Source: Amycolatopsis sp. FBCC-B4732
GTDB lineage: Bacteria > Actinomycetota > Actinomycetes > Mycobacteriales > Pseudonocardiaceae
Direction of reading: 5' to 3'
DNA: 64,000 nucleotides
NCBI RefSeq assembly: GCF_023008405.1
Contig: NZ_CP095376.1
Location: forward strand, 7,358,501-7,422,500
Part shown: in pieces, positions 1-7,950 of the stretch
Position numbering within the stretch: position 1 is the first letter of the stretch
Layout of the letters: each line of letters begins with the position of its first letter
Notes under the pieces: model-generated
What the model was told of the DNA's origin: nothing
Database searches by the model: none
What the model saw: only the letters and a program-made list of their open reading frames with translations
Position numbers and translations under genes: made by a program

Positions 1-1398
1 ACGCGTGACCACGGCAAGGCCGCGGTCCGCCGCGCCTGCTACGCCGCCGACCGCACCGGTCACATGATCCTGCAGACGCTCTACCAGAACTGCGTCAAGT
101 ACGGCACCGAGTTCTTCAACGAGTTCTACGTGCTCGACCTCGTGACCAGCCCGGACGAAAACGGCAACCCGGTCGCCTCCGGCGTCGTCGCCTACGAGCT
201 GGCCACCGGCGAGCTGCACGTCTTCCAGGCCAAGTCGATCGTGATGGCGACCGGTGGCGCGGGCAAGATCTTCAAGACGACGTCGAACGCGCACACCCTC
301 ACCGGTGACGGCCTCGGCATCATCTTCCGCAAGGGCCTGCCGCTGGAGGACATGGAGTTCTTCCAGTTCCACCCGACCGGCCTCGCGGGCCTGGGCATCC
401 TGATTTCCGAAGCCGTCCGCGGCGAGGGCGGGATCCTGCGCAACGCGTCCGGCGAGCGGTTCATGGAGCGCTACGCCCCCACCATCAAGGACCTCGCGCC
501 GCGCGACATCGTGGCCCGCTCGATGGTGCAGGAAGTGCTGCAGGGCCGGGGGTGCGGGCCGAACAAGGACTACGTCGTCCTGGACGTCACGCACATCCCC
601 GAGGAGACGCTGAACGCGAAGCTCCCGGACATCATGGAGTTCTCCCGGACCTACCTGGGCGTCGACCCGGTGAAGGAGCCGGTGCCGGTGTTCCCGACGT
701 GCCACTACGTCATGGGCGGCATCCCGACCAACATCCACGGCGAAGCGCTGCGGGACAACGAGAACGTCATCCCGGGTCTCTACGCCGCGGGCGAGGTCGC
801 CTGCGTGTCCGTGCACGGCTCGAACCGCCTGGGCACGAACTCGCTGCTGGACATCAACGTGTTCGGCCGCCGCGCCGGCATCGCCGCCGCGGAGTACGCG
901 CTGGCGCACGAGCACGTCGAGCTGCCCGCGGACCCGACGGCCCTGGTCGAGGAGCAGCTCGCGGGCCTGCTGTCGGAGCACGGCGACGAGCGCGTCGCCG
1001 ACATCCGCAAGGAAATGCAGCAGACGATGGACTCGCACGCGTCGGTGTACCGGACCGAGGACACGCTGAAGCAGGCGCTGACCGACATCCAGGCGCTGAA
1101 GGCCCGCTACCAGCGGATCACCGTGTCGGACAAGGGCAAGCGCTACAACACCGACCTCCTCGAGGCCGTCGAGCTGGGCTTCCTGCTGGAGCTGGCCGAG
1201 GTCCTGGTCGTCGGCGCGATCGCGCGCAAGGAGTCCCGCGGCGGCCACGCCCGCGAGGACTACCCGACCCGCGACGACACGAACTTCATGCGCCACACGA
1301 TGGCCTACAAGCAGGGCACCGGCCTGGCGTCCGACATCCGGCTCGACTACAAGCCGGTCACCTTCACCCGCTACGAGCCGATGGAGCGGAAGTACTGA
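1..1398 (+). CDS. sdhA: Succinate dehydrogenase flavoprotein subunit (5' truncated)
   Basis: Catalytic FAD subunit of complex II, oxidising succinate to fumarate at the cytoplasmic membrane and passing electrons to SdhB. The frame is open from base 1, so the N-terminal dinucleotide-binding part lies outside the window; about 465 residues remain. Visible family marks are TCHYVMGGIPTN (His at fragment residue 235), SVHGSNRLGTNSLLD, and the C-terminal helical domain with RKESRGGHAREDYP. The TGA overlaps the sdhB ATG by one base (TGATG), indicating translational coupling in an sdh operon whose cytochrome genes would lie upstream. Only the truncation by the window edge is unusual. Confidence 0.97.
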   Translation, partial: TRDHGKAAVRRACYAADRTGHMILQTLYQNCVKYGTEFFNEFYVLDLVTSPDENGNPVASGVVAYELATGELHVFQAKSIVMATGGAGKIFKTTSNAHTLTGDGLGIIFRKGLPLEDMEFFQFHPTGLAGLGILISEAVRGEGGILRNASGERFMERYAPTIKDLAPRDIVARSMVQEVLQGRGCGPNKDYVVLDVTHIPEETLNAKLPDIMEFSRTYLGVDPVKEPVPVFPTCHYVMGGIPTNIHGEALRDNENVIPGLYAAGEVACVSVHGSNRLGTNSLLDINVFGRRAGIAAAEYALAHEHVELPADPTALVEEQLAGLLSEHGDERVADIRKEMQQTMDSHASVYRTEDTLKQALTDIQALKARYQRITVSDKGKRYNTDLLEAVELGFLLELAEVLVVGAIARKESRGGHAREDYPTRDDTNFMRHTMAYKQGTGLASDIRLDYKPVTFTRYEPMERKY

Positions 1399-2168
1399 TG
1401 ACTGCGGCAACCACTGAGGATGCTCCCGCTGCTTCGGACGAGCACACGCCGATCACCGTCACGCTGAAGATCCTGCGGTTCAACCCGGAGGTCGACACGG
1501 AGCCGCACTGGGAGTCCTACGACGTCCCGGCGCAGCGCACCGACCGCCTGCTGAACCTGCTGTTCTACGTCAAGGACTACATCGACGGCACGTTCTCGTT
1601 CCGCCGCTCGTGCGCCCACGGCGTGTGCGGCTCGGACGCGATGCAGATCAACGGCATCAACCGCCTGGCGTGCAAGGTCCTGATGAAGGACCTGCTGTCG
1701 GCGTCGGGCAAGCCGACCACGATCACGATCGCCCCGATCAAGGGCCTGACGACGTTGAAGGACCTGTACGTCGACATGGACCCGTTCTTCGAGGCGTACC
1801 GGGCGATCAAGCCGTACCTGATCACGTACGGCAACGAGCCGACGCGGGAGCGCATCCAGTCGCAGGCGGACCGGGACCGGTTCGACGACACGACCAAGTG
1901 CATCCTTTGCGCGTGCTGCACCTCGTCGTGCCCGGTGTACTGGAACGACGGGTCCTATTTCGGCCCGGCGGCGATCGTGAACGCCCACCGGTTCATCTTC
2001 GACTCCCGCGACGAGGGAGCCGAGGAGCGGCTGGACATCCTCAACGACGGCGAGGGCGTCTGGCGCTGCCGGACGACGTTCAACTGCACGGACGCCTGCC
2101 CCCGAGGGATCCAGGTGACGAAGGCGATCCAGGAAGTGAAGCGCGCACTGCTGTTCAAGCGCGTCTGA
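1398..2168 (+). CDS. sdhB: Succinate dehydrogenase iron-sulfur subunit
   Basis: 256-residue electron-transfer subunit carrying the iron-sulfur clusters between the SdhA flavin and the membrane anchor. The N-terminal ferredoxin domain has SCAHGVCGSD (Cys72, Cys77) and Cys92; the third classical ligand is Asp80, a substitution also known in E. coli SdhB. The C-terminal domain has CILCACCTSSCP (residues 168-179) and a later CRTTFNCTDACP segment for the 4Fe-4S and 3Fe-4S clusters. The start overlaps the sdhA stop. The gene is followed after 25 bases by a 49-bp palindrome that could end the operon transcript. Confidence 0.97.
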   Translation: MTAATTEDAPAASDEHTPITVTLKILRFNPEVDTEPHWESYDVPAQRTDRLLNLLFYVKDYIDGTFSFRRSCAHGVCGSDAMQINGINRLACKVLMKDLLSASGKPTTITIAPIKGLTTLKDLYVDMDPFFEAYRAIKPYLITYGNEPTRERIQSQADRDRFDDTTKCILCACCTSSCPVYWNDGSYFGPAAIVNAHRFIFDSRDEGAEERLDILNDGEGVWRCRTTFNCTDACPRGIQVTKAIQEVKRALLFKRV

Positions 2169-2193
2169 CCTCCGCTCCGCCCAGTTCGTTTGT

Positions 2194-2242
2194 CATGAGG
2201 GGCACCCCCATGGTCTTTAAGGCCATGAGGGTGCCCCTCATG
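2194..2242. repeat. 49-bp palindrome, copy A
   Basis: Inverted repeat with outer arms CATGAGGGGCACC and GGTGCCCCTCATG around a short A/T centre (CTTTAA); a few mismatches near the centre. The same 49-bp design, there perfect, occurs at 3310-3358, so this is a dispersed element rather than a one-off terminator. It lies just after sdhB and may act as its terminator (inference). Confidence 0.85.
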
Positions 2243-2254
2243 GCTTTTGCGGGC

Positions 2255-2283
2255 CTGTGGACAACGGTGAGAGTTGTCCACAG
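2255..2283. repeat. Inverted pair of DnaA-box-like sequences
   Basis: CTGTGGACAAC (2255-2265) and GTTGTCCACAG (2273-2283) form a perfect 11-bp inverted repeat with a 7-base spacer. Each arm contains TTGTCCACA, the preferred DnaA box of high-GC actinobacteria (established knowledge). A related pair is at 9059-9098. It lies upstream of the AbiEi-like gene and could bind DnaA or act as an operator or hairpin; function is inferred only. Confidence 0.6.
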
Positions 2284-2334
2284 TTCGGTAGAACGACCTG
2301 GTGCCCGGGACTCGCAACCGATCACCATGAATCC

Positions 2335-3303
2335 ATGCCCAGACGCGGGAAGTGGGAACAGCATCCCGAACTGCTGACGCACCGGAGCCGAGAAGGCGTG
2401 ATCACGGCGCGCGACTTGCAATCGCTCGGCATGGACCCGCGGACGATCTACCGGAAGTGCCTGCCCGGAGGTCCCTGGCAACGGCTACTACCCGGGATCA
2501 TCCTCCTGCACAACGGCGGCGTAACCCGCCGCCAGCGAGCCCTGGCAGCCCTCCTCTACGGCGGCCCCGGGGCTATGATCACCGGCGCAGACGCATGTCG
2601 CTGGTACGACCTTCGCGTACCGGACGAGTTTCCCGCTCAAGACATCCACCTTCTGATCCCGCACGAACGCAGGGTATTGAGCTCCGAATACGTTGTCGCC
2701 GAGCGCACCAGACGGCTTCCCGGCGCCTGGATCCGGCGCGGGCTCCCCCTTGCTCCTCTGGTGCGCGCGACGACCGACGCGGTCCGGCGGATCCGTGCCG
2801 AGGAACCGATCAGCCACCTGCTGGTGGAAGCCATCCAGCATGGCCGCTGTCTGCCTGCGGAGCTGACGAGCGAACTCGATGTGGGAACAAAACGCGGCAC
2901 CGCGATCCCGCGCCGGTTGCTGAAGGAGTGGACGGACCTCCGCTCGGTGGCCGAGATCCACGCCAAGAAGCTGTCAGCCCGGCTTACGACCGAGCCAACC
3001 CATTGGAACACAGGCGTGCGGACGGCCAGTGGTTTCGTCGGGCGCCCGGACGCGTGGTGGGACGAAGTCGCGCTCGCTTGGGAAATCGATTCGTTCGAAT
3101 TCCACTACACGCGCCATGACTACGCCCGGACCCTCCGCCGGAACAACCGCTACGCAGCCGCTGGGATCAAGGTCGTCCAGACGCTCCCCACTCAGATCAG
3201 AGACGCCCCCGAAGAGGTGTTGCATGAGCTCGAATCCGCATACGCCGCAGCCGCTGCACGCTCGCGTCCCCCGGTCTACTTGGTGGAAGAAGAAGCCGCG
3301 TGA
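2335..3303 (+). CDS. AbiEi-like N-terminal / DUF559-type nuclease-fold C-terminal protein
   Basis: 322 residues from ATG 2335; an in-frame GTG at 2257 would lie inside the DnaA-box repeat and is less likely. The N-terminal part (RSREGVITARDLQSLGMDPRTI) resembles the winged-helix domain of AbiEi-type antitoxins, which is common in solitary actinobacterial genes. The C-terminal part has a Vsr/DUF559-like pattern, GRPDAWW then WEID then EFHYTRHDYA, giving Asp239, Glu250 and Asp252 as candidate metal ligands of a PD-(D/E)XK fold. No partner toxin gene is adjacent. The gene is bracketed by two copies of a 49-bp palindrome, suggesting a mobile or recently acquired cassette. Role (defence, DNA repair or other) is not known. 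Confidence 0.65.
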   Translation: MPRRGKWEQHPELLTHRSREGVITARDLQSLGMDPRTIYRKCLPGGPWQRLLPGIILLHNGGVTRRQRALAALLYGGPGAMITGADACRWYDLRVPDEFPAQDIHLLIPHERRVLSSEYVVAERTRRLPGAWIRRGLPLAPLVRATTDAVRRIRAEEPISHLLVEAIQHGRCLPAELTSELDVGTKRGTAIPRRLLKEWTDLRSVAEIHAKKLSARLTTEPTHWNTGVRTASGFVGRPDAWWDEVALAWEIDSFEFHYTRHDYARTLRRNNRYAAAGIKVVQTLPTQIRDAPEEVLHELESAYAAAAARSRPPVYLVEEEAA

Positions 3304-3309
3304 CAACGC

Positions 3310-3358
3310 CATGAGGGGCACCCTCATGGACTTTAAGTCCATGAGGGTGCCCCTCATG
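3310..3358. repeat. 49-bp palindrome, copy B (perfect)
   Basis: Perfect 23-bp arms with a TTA loop; the left arm begins CATGAGGGGCACCCTCATGG. It is the same element as 2194-2242 and lies between the stop of the AbiEi-like gene and the stop of the convergent subtilisin gene, where it could serve as a bidirectional terminator. Confidence 0.9.
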
Positions 3359-3368
3359 ACCGAAACTC

Positions 3369-4769
3369 CTACCTGACCGCGTCCAGGGCGTTGACCAGGC
3401 CGTGGCCGTAGTACGAGTTGTTCTTCGCCGGGCCCGTGCACTCCGTCTCCGTTGACGCGCACTTCACCACGTCCGCCTCGCCCGTGAGGATGCGGGCCAG
3501 CAGCTGCGGGGGAAGGCCGCGGAACTTCGAGGCCAGCAATGCCGCGACGCCCGCCGCGTGCGGGGACGCCATCGACGTGCCGCACTTCGAGCCGTACTGG
3601 CCGCCGAACACCGTTGTCGACAGGGGGCAGGCTGGGCCTTCGCCGGCCGGTGGGGCCTGGACGAAGTCGCCGCCCGGGGCCGTCACGTCGATCTCGCCGT
3701 AGTTGCTGAACGACGACTTCGTGCCCGCGTAACCCACCGACGACACCGTCACCACGCCGTCGATCGCCTTCGGCAGGATGCCGCAGGACGAGTCCACCGG
3801 GTGCGGGCGGTTCGGGTCCGTTGTCTGCTTCGTCGTGTCGAAGCCCGAGTTGCCCGCCGCCGACACGTTGAGGACTCCGTGGTGGGTCGAGAACTCGATC
3901 GCGCGGCGCACCGCCTCGTACGCGGCCGCGTCGCCCGGCTCGCGGGAGCAGAAGAACATGCCCGGGTCGATGTAGTAGCTGTTGTTCGTCACCTGGAAGC
4001 CGTGCTTGGCCGCCCACACGAAGCCGCAGACCGCCGACTCCGGGAAGATGTAGCCGTCGTCGTTGACGACCTTCACCGAGGCCAGCCGGACGCCCGGGGC
4101 GATGCCCGTGAAGCCCGCCGCCGGGTCCTTGCCCGCGATCGTGCCCGCCACGTGCGTTCCGTGGTCGGACGTCGTCGGTGCCCACGACGCCGGCGTGAGG
4201 TCCGGCGCGCCCGTGATGCAGCCGGCCGACGAAGAAGCCGAGACGGCCGCCTTCAGCGCCGGGTGGGTCGCGTCGATGCCCGAGTCGAGCACGCCGACCG
4301 TCACCGAGCGGCTGCCCTGGTTGATCTTGTTGGCCTCGGGCGCGTGGATCGCCTTCATGTCCCACTGCTGCGCCGACAGGTCACCCGCGGCGGCCGTCGA
4401 CCGCGTGTCCTCCAGAGTCCGCACCGCGCCCAGCGAACGGGCGGACGCCGTCGCACCCTGAGAGGCCACGTCCTTGCCACCCGAGTAGGCCCGGTAGACG
4501 CCGATCTTCTGCTGGAAGTCCGCGTTGCGCGAGCTGGCGATCGCGACGCCGATCTCGGCGTAGTACGCGACCTTCGTGCCGCACTTGGCCGCCAGTTCCT
4601 TGTCGACGGCCGATGCGCGCGTGCCCGGCTGGTACGTCACCACGTAGGTGTACGGCGTGCTCGTCGTGTCACAGGTGACCGGCGTGGCCTCCGCGGCCGG
4701 CGCCGCGGCGAACAGGCCGCCCCCGACGGCCAGCACGAGCGGGGCCGCTATTCGGCGTAAACGGGACAT
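3369..4769 (-). CDS. Secreted S8 family (subtilisin-like) serine protease
   Basis: 466-residue preproenzyme. Residues 1-28 form a signal peptide (Arg-rich start, hydrophobic core, AAEA). Residues 38-95 look like an I9-type inhibitory propeptide. The catalytic triad is clear: Asp162 in GVLDSGID, His203 in DHGTHVAGT and Ser399 in GTSMASPH, with the oxyanion Asn307 in AAGNSGF. Several cysteines in the mature domain suggest disulfides, as expected for an extracellular enzyme. The start is supported by GGAGGTGG just upstream. It is transcribed alone; the convergent neighbour is the AbiEi-like gene. Confidence 0.95.
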   Translation of the reverse strand: MSRLRRIAAPLVLAVGGGLFAAAPAAEATPVTCDTTSTPYTYVVTYQPGTRASAVDKELAAKCGTKVAYYAEIGVAIASSRNADFQQKIGVYRAYSGGKDVASQGATASARSLGAVRTLEDTRSTAAAGDLSAQQWDMKAIHAPEANKINQGSRSVTVGVLDSGIDATHPALKAAVSASSSAGCITGAPDLTPASWAPTTSDHGTHVAGTIAGKDPAAGFTGIAPGVRLASVKVVNDDGYIFPESAVCGFVWAAKHGFQVTNNSYYIDPGMFFCSREPGDAAAYEAVRRAIEFSTHHGVLNVSAAGNSGFDTTKQTTDPNRPHPVDSSCGILPKAIDGVVTVSSVGYAGTKSSFSNYGEIDVTAPGGDFVQAPPAGEGPACPLSTTVFGGQYGSKCGTSMASPHAAGVAALLASKFRGLPPQLLARILTGEADVVKCASTETECTGPAKNNSYYGHGLVNALDAVR

Positions 4770-4832
4770 TCCACCTCCAGAGTCAGTGGCGTCAACCTAA
4801 ACCGGCCCCGGAGAGCGCGCCACCGACCAAAG

Positions 4833-5066
4833 TCAGGAGGCGGTGCGGGTGCGCACCCCGCGCCAGCCCAGCACCCCGATGATCGTGCCCAGCACGAACG
4901 AGACGACGGTCAGCACCGCGTGCACGACGAAGTACGCGGTCGGCGAGCCGTCCGCGGCCCACGCCCGGTCGCTTTCCCACAGGTTCTTGGCGAACGTGAT
5001 CCAGATGATCCACGACCACACGCCGAAGGCCAGCAGGAACAGCGAGGTTCGTCGGGAAAGGCGCAT
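4833..5066 (-). CDS. SCO4848-family small membrane protein
   Basis: 77-residue protein with two hydrophobic helices, roughly residues 8-26 and 46-68, and a basic tail. It resembles the small membrane protein encoded beside a D-Ala-D-Ala carboxypeptidase in Streptomyces (SCO4848 next to SCO4847), and here too it is divergent from such a gene 43 bases away. Biochemical function is unknown; the conserved pairing suggests a link to cell-wall maturation (inference). Confidence 0.8.
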   Translation of the reverse strand: MRLSRRTSLFLLAFGVWSWIIWITFAKNLWESDRAWAADGSPTAYFVVHAVLTVVSFVLGTIIGVLGWRGVRTRTAS

Positions 5067-5109
5067 GCCCCTGAGTATGCGCCGACGGCAACGGCGCTAG
5101 ATTGCGTGG

Positions 5110-6357
5110 GTGCACTCCGCTGTCTCCCGGTCGCTCAAGGTCTTCACGACGACGCTCGCCGCCGCCCTCCTGGCCCTGGGCACCCCCGTCGCCGCGGGCG
5201 CCGCGCCGCAGCAGCAGGGCCAGTGCGCCAACCACCTCGCTCCCCCGCCGCCGGTCGACACGTCGGAGAAACCCGCGCCCGGCAAGCAGGCCCCGGCGCC
5301 GCTGGCCGTGCCCGCCGCCCCGGTCGGCGGCCCGCGGATGGCCGAGTGCGGCCTGATCACCCCGGACGGCGCGCTCAACCCGCCGGACGGCAACACCGCG
5401 GCGTCCTGGCTGGTGCAGGACCTCGACACCGGCGCCGTCGTCGCGGCGAAGGACCCGCACTCCCGGCAGCGGCCGGCGTCGCTCATCAAGACGCTGCTCG
5501 CGCTCGTCGTCGTCACGCAGCTGACGCCGCAGCAGGTTTTGGTCGCGACGAAGGAGGACGCCGAGCAGGAGTGCACCTGCGTCGGGCTGGCCGCCGGCGG
5601 CCAGTACACGGTCGACCAGCTGCTCCACGGCCTCCTGATGCACTCGGGCAACGACGTCGCGCACGCCTTGGCGACGGCGCTCGGCGGGCCGGACTCCGCG
5701 GTGGCGAAGATGAACGCGCTGGCGGCCCGGATCGGCGCGCTGGACACGCGGGCCGCGACGCCGTCGGGCCTCGACGGGCCGGGCATGTCGACCTCGGCCT
5801 ACGACCTCAGCCTGATCTTCCACTACGCGATGAAGCAGCCCGAGTTCGCGAAGGTCGTCGCGACGAAGAACTTCGAGATCCCGCCGGCCGGCGGCAAGCC
5901 CGCGATCCCCATCTTCAACGACAACAAGCTGCTCGGCGTCTACCCCGGCTTCCTCGGCGGCAAGACCGGCTTCACCGACGACGCCCGCCACACCTACGTC
6001 GGCTCCGCGCAGCGCAAGGGCAAGCGGCTCGCGGTCGTGATGCTGCGCGCCGAGCAGAAGCCGACGAAGGTGGTCGACCAGGCCGGGAAGCTGCTCGACT
6101 ACGGCTTCGCGCTGGAGGACGACCGCGCCGAGCCGGTCGGCCAGATCAGCTACCAGGCGCCCGCGACCAGCGCGCCCGGGACCGACCCGTCGGTGCTGGC
6201 CGACGGTGACACCGGTAACAGCGGGACGTCCGCCACGGCCGCCGGCGCCAAGGAAGACCCGTTCGGCGTCACCGGGTGGATCATCACGCTGCTCGTGTTC
6301 CTGATCATCGTCGGCGGGTTCGTCGTCGGGCACCGGCGCAAGAAGGCCGCGAACTAG
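5110..6357 (+). CDS. D-alanyl-D-alanine carboxypeptidase (S11, PBP5-like)
   Basis: 415-residue exported enzyme that trims the terminal D-Ala from peptidoglycan stem peptides. It starts at GTG with a signal peptide (residues 1-31), followed by a Pro/Ala-rich stretch to about residue 75. All three penicillin-binding motifs are present: SLIK (Ser124, Lys127), SGN (179-181) and KTG (285-287). A C-terminal transmembrane helix (about 388-408) with a HRRKK tail anchors the protein with the catalytic domain outside. The N-terminal linker is longer than in E. coli PBP5. It is divergent from the SCO4848-like gene, sharing a 43-bp intergenic region. Confidence 0.95.
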   Translation: MHSAVSRSLKVFTTTLAAALLALGTPVAAGAAPQQQGQCANHLAPPPPVDTSEKPAPGKQAPAPLAVPAAPVGGPRMAECGLITPDGALNPPDGNTAASWLVQDLDTGAVVAAKDPHSRQRPASLIKTLLALVVVTQLTPQQVLVATKEDAEQECTCVGLAAGGQYTVDQLLHGLLMHSGNDVAHALATALGGPDSAVAKMNALAARIGALDTRAATPSGLDGPGMSTSAYDLSLIFHYAMKQPEFAKVVATKNFEIPPAGGKPAIPIFNDNKLLGVYPGFLGGKTGFTDDARHTYVGSAQRKGKRLAVVMLRAEQKPTKVVDQAGKLLDYGFALEDDRAEPVGQISYQAPATSAPGTDPSVLADGDTGNSGTSATAAGAKEDPFGVTGWIITLLVFLIIVGGFVVGHRRKKAAN

Positions 6358-6791
6358 CGGAACCCGGGCCCGGGCTCCGGGGTCACCTTGTCGGTCGTGA
6401 TCGCGCCACCGCAGTGCCCGCAGGCCACGAACGTCTCGGCGATCTCGCCGCAGTCGTGGTGCCGCAACAGGATCGGCGGCCCCGCCGGCCCGGCGAGGTG
6501 CCGGTCGCCCCACTGCATGAGCGTGACGACGGCGCCGAACAGGTCGCGTCCGGCCGGGGTCAGCCGGTATTCGGGCACCGGGTCGACGCGGTCGAGCACG
6601 CCCGCGTCGACGAGGGTCTTCAGGCGGGCGGACAGCGTCGGGCGCGGGATCGACAGCGTGCGCGCGAACTCGCCGTAGCGGCGCACCCCGAAGAACGCCT
6701 CCCGCAGGATGAGCAGGCTCCACCGCTCGCCGACGAGGTCGAGCGCGCGCCCGACGGAATCCGCGGTGAACCGGTGGCCGAGGTCGGTCAC
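6354..6791 (-). CDS. HxlR-family winged-helix transcriptional regulator
   Basis: 145 residues from GTG 6791, chosen because GTGA overlaps the stop of the upstream acyl-CoA dehydrogenase gene by four bases. The core RALDLVGERWSLLILREAFF and the wing region IPRPTLSARLKTLVDAGVLD are typical of HxlR proteins, dimeric wHTH regulators often responding to redox or aromatic signals. The C-terminus carries a CGHCGG pair that may bind metal. It is co-transcribed with the flavoenzyme gene and probably regulates it (inference). It is tail-to-tail with the carboxypeptidase gene, overlapping by four bases. Confidence 0.88.
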   Translation of the reverse strand: MTDLGHRFTADSVGRALDLVGERWSLLILREAFFGVRRYGEFARTLSIPRPTLSARLKTLVDAGVLDRVDPVPEYRLTPAGRDLFGAVVTLMQWGDRHLAGPAGPPILLRHHDCGEIAETFVACGHCGGAITTDKVTPEPGPGFR

Positions 6792-7894
6792 AGCTGCTCC
6801 GTGCGGGCCGGGACGCCGAGCAGCAGCTTGCCCGGCAGCTCGAAGCTGGCCGGGTTGACCTGGAAGTGGGCGGTGGCGGTGTGGGCGTCGCGGAACCGGC
6901 GCTGCAGTGGCGAAGTCTCGTAGATCGCGGCGCCACCACCGAGGTCGTACATGCTTTCGGCGACCTTCGCGGCCGTGCGCGTGACGTGCGTGGCGGCGAG
7001 CCGGAGGCCCAGCTTGAGCGCGTCCGGCACCGGTTCGGTGCCCTGCGCGGCCTGCCAGGCGTCGTCGATGCTGGCGTAGAAGAACAGCCGCGCGGCGCGC
7101 AGGGCGGCTTCGGCCTCCGCGACGGCGGCCTGGGTCTGCGACCGCTCGGCCAGCGACCGGCTGGAGCCGAGTGGTTTCCGGGTGGCGGCCAGCTCGACGA
7201 GGTCGTCGATGGCGCCGCGCGCGTTGCCGAGCGCGGCCGCGGCGACGGACAGCGCGAAGAAGCCGAAGAGCGGGAACCGTTGCAGCGCAACGGCTTCCGG
7301 CGGCGGCCCACCCATGACCGAGAAGACGCGGTGCTCCGGGACGAACAGCGCGTCGGCGACGCAGTCGTGGCTGCCCGTGCCGCGCAGGCCGTTGGTGTGC
7401 CAGGTGTCGAGGACGGTGATCCCGGCCTTCGGCAGCGCGGCGACGTAGAGCTGTCCTTCGTGGACGAATCCCGCGAAAAGCCAGTCGCAGTGCGGGATCC
7501 CGCTGCAGAACGCCCACCGGCCGGACACGACGTACCCGCCGTCGACCCGCTCACCGGTGCCGCGCGGCGCCCAGACGCCGGCGGCGACGGTGCGCGGGTC
7601 GCCGAAGACCTCTTCGGCGCACTTTCGCGGGGCGTAGGCCGAGAGCAGGCTGCTCGTCACGGCGATCGAGACGCACCAGCCTGCCGACGCGTCCCCGCGC
7701 GCGACCGTCTCCGCGGTCTCGAGGCTGACGGCGGGCGGCGCTTCGGGCCCGCCGAGGTAGCCGGGGACGCCGCTGCGCAGGAGCTGGGCGTCGGTCAGCT
7801 TCGCGACGAGCTCGGCGGGCAGCGAACGCTGCCGTTCGGTGACCGGCGCGAGCGTTTTGGCGAGCGCGGCGCACTCGCGGGCGGCGTCCAGCAC
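6788..7894 (-). CDS. Acyl-CoA dehydrogenase family flavoprotein
   Basis: 368 residues from GTG with GGAGG four bases upstream. The order of segments (N-terminal helices, LLRSGVPGYLGG, GDASAGWCVSI, VSGRWAFCSGIPHCDW, C-terminal four-helix domain) fits the acyl-CoA dehydrogenase superfamily. The SGRWAFCSG motif is closer to the flavin-dependent monooxygenase/HsaA-like branch than to classical beta-oxidation enzymes, so it could be a hydroxylase using reduced flavin. The substrate cannot be read from sequence. It overlaps the downstream HxlR regulator by four bases, forming a two-gene operon. Confidence 0.85.
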   Translation of the reverse strand: MLDAARECAALAKTLAPVTERQRSLPAELVAKLTDAQLLRSGVPGYLGGPEAPPAVSLETAETVARGDASAGWCVSIAVTSSLLSAYAPRKCAEEVFGDPRTVAAGVWAPRGTGERVDGGYVVSGRWAFCSGIPHCDWLFAGFVHEGQLYVAALPKAGITVLDTWHTNGLRGTGSHDCVADALFVPEHRVFSVMGGPPPEAVALQRFPLFGFFALSVAAAALGNARGAIDDLVELAATRKPLGSSRSLAERSQTQAAVAEAEAALRAARLFFYASIDDAWQAAQGTEPVPDALKLGLRLAATHVTRTAAKVAESMYDLGGGAAIYETSPLQRRFRDAHTATAHFQVNPASFELPGKLLLGVPARTEQL

Positions 7895-7950
7895 GAAACC
7901 TCCGGTTCGGATTTCTTACCGGTTCAGTTTCTTTACCGCCCTGCTCGCTG

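Noticed and set aside
552..1395. Long overlapping frame antiparallel in sense to sdhA codons
   Set aside because: Arg/Pro/Gly-rich out-of-frame translation of sdhA typical of high-GC DNA; only the sdhB part after 1398 is real.
2257..2334. Upstream GTG start for the AbiEi-like gene
   Set aside because: It lies within the DnaA-box inverted repeat and adds 26 residues without domain similarity; ATG 2335 fits the family start.
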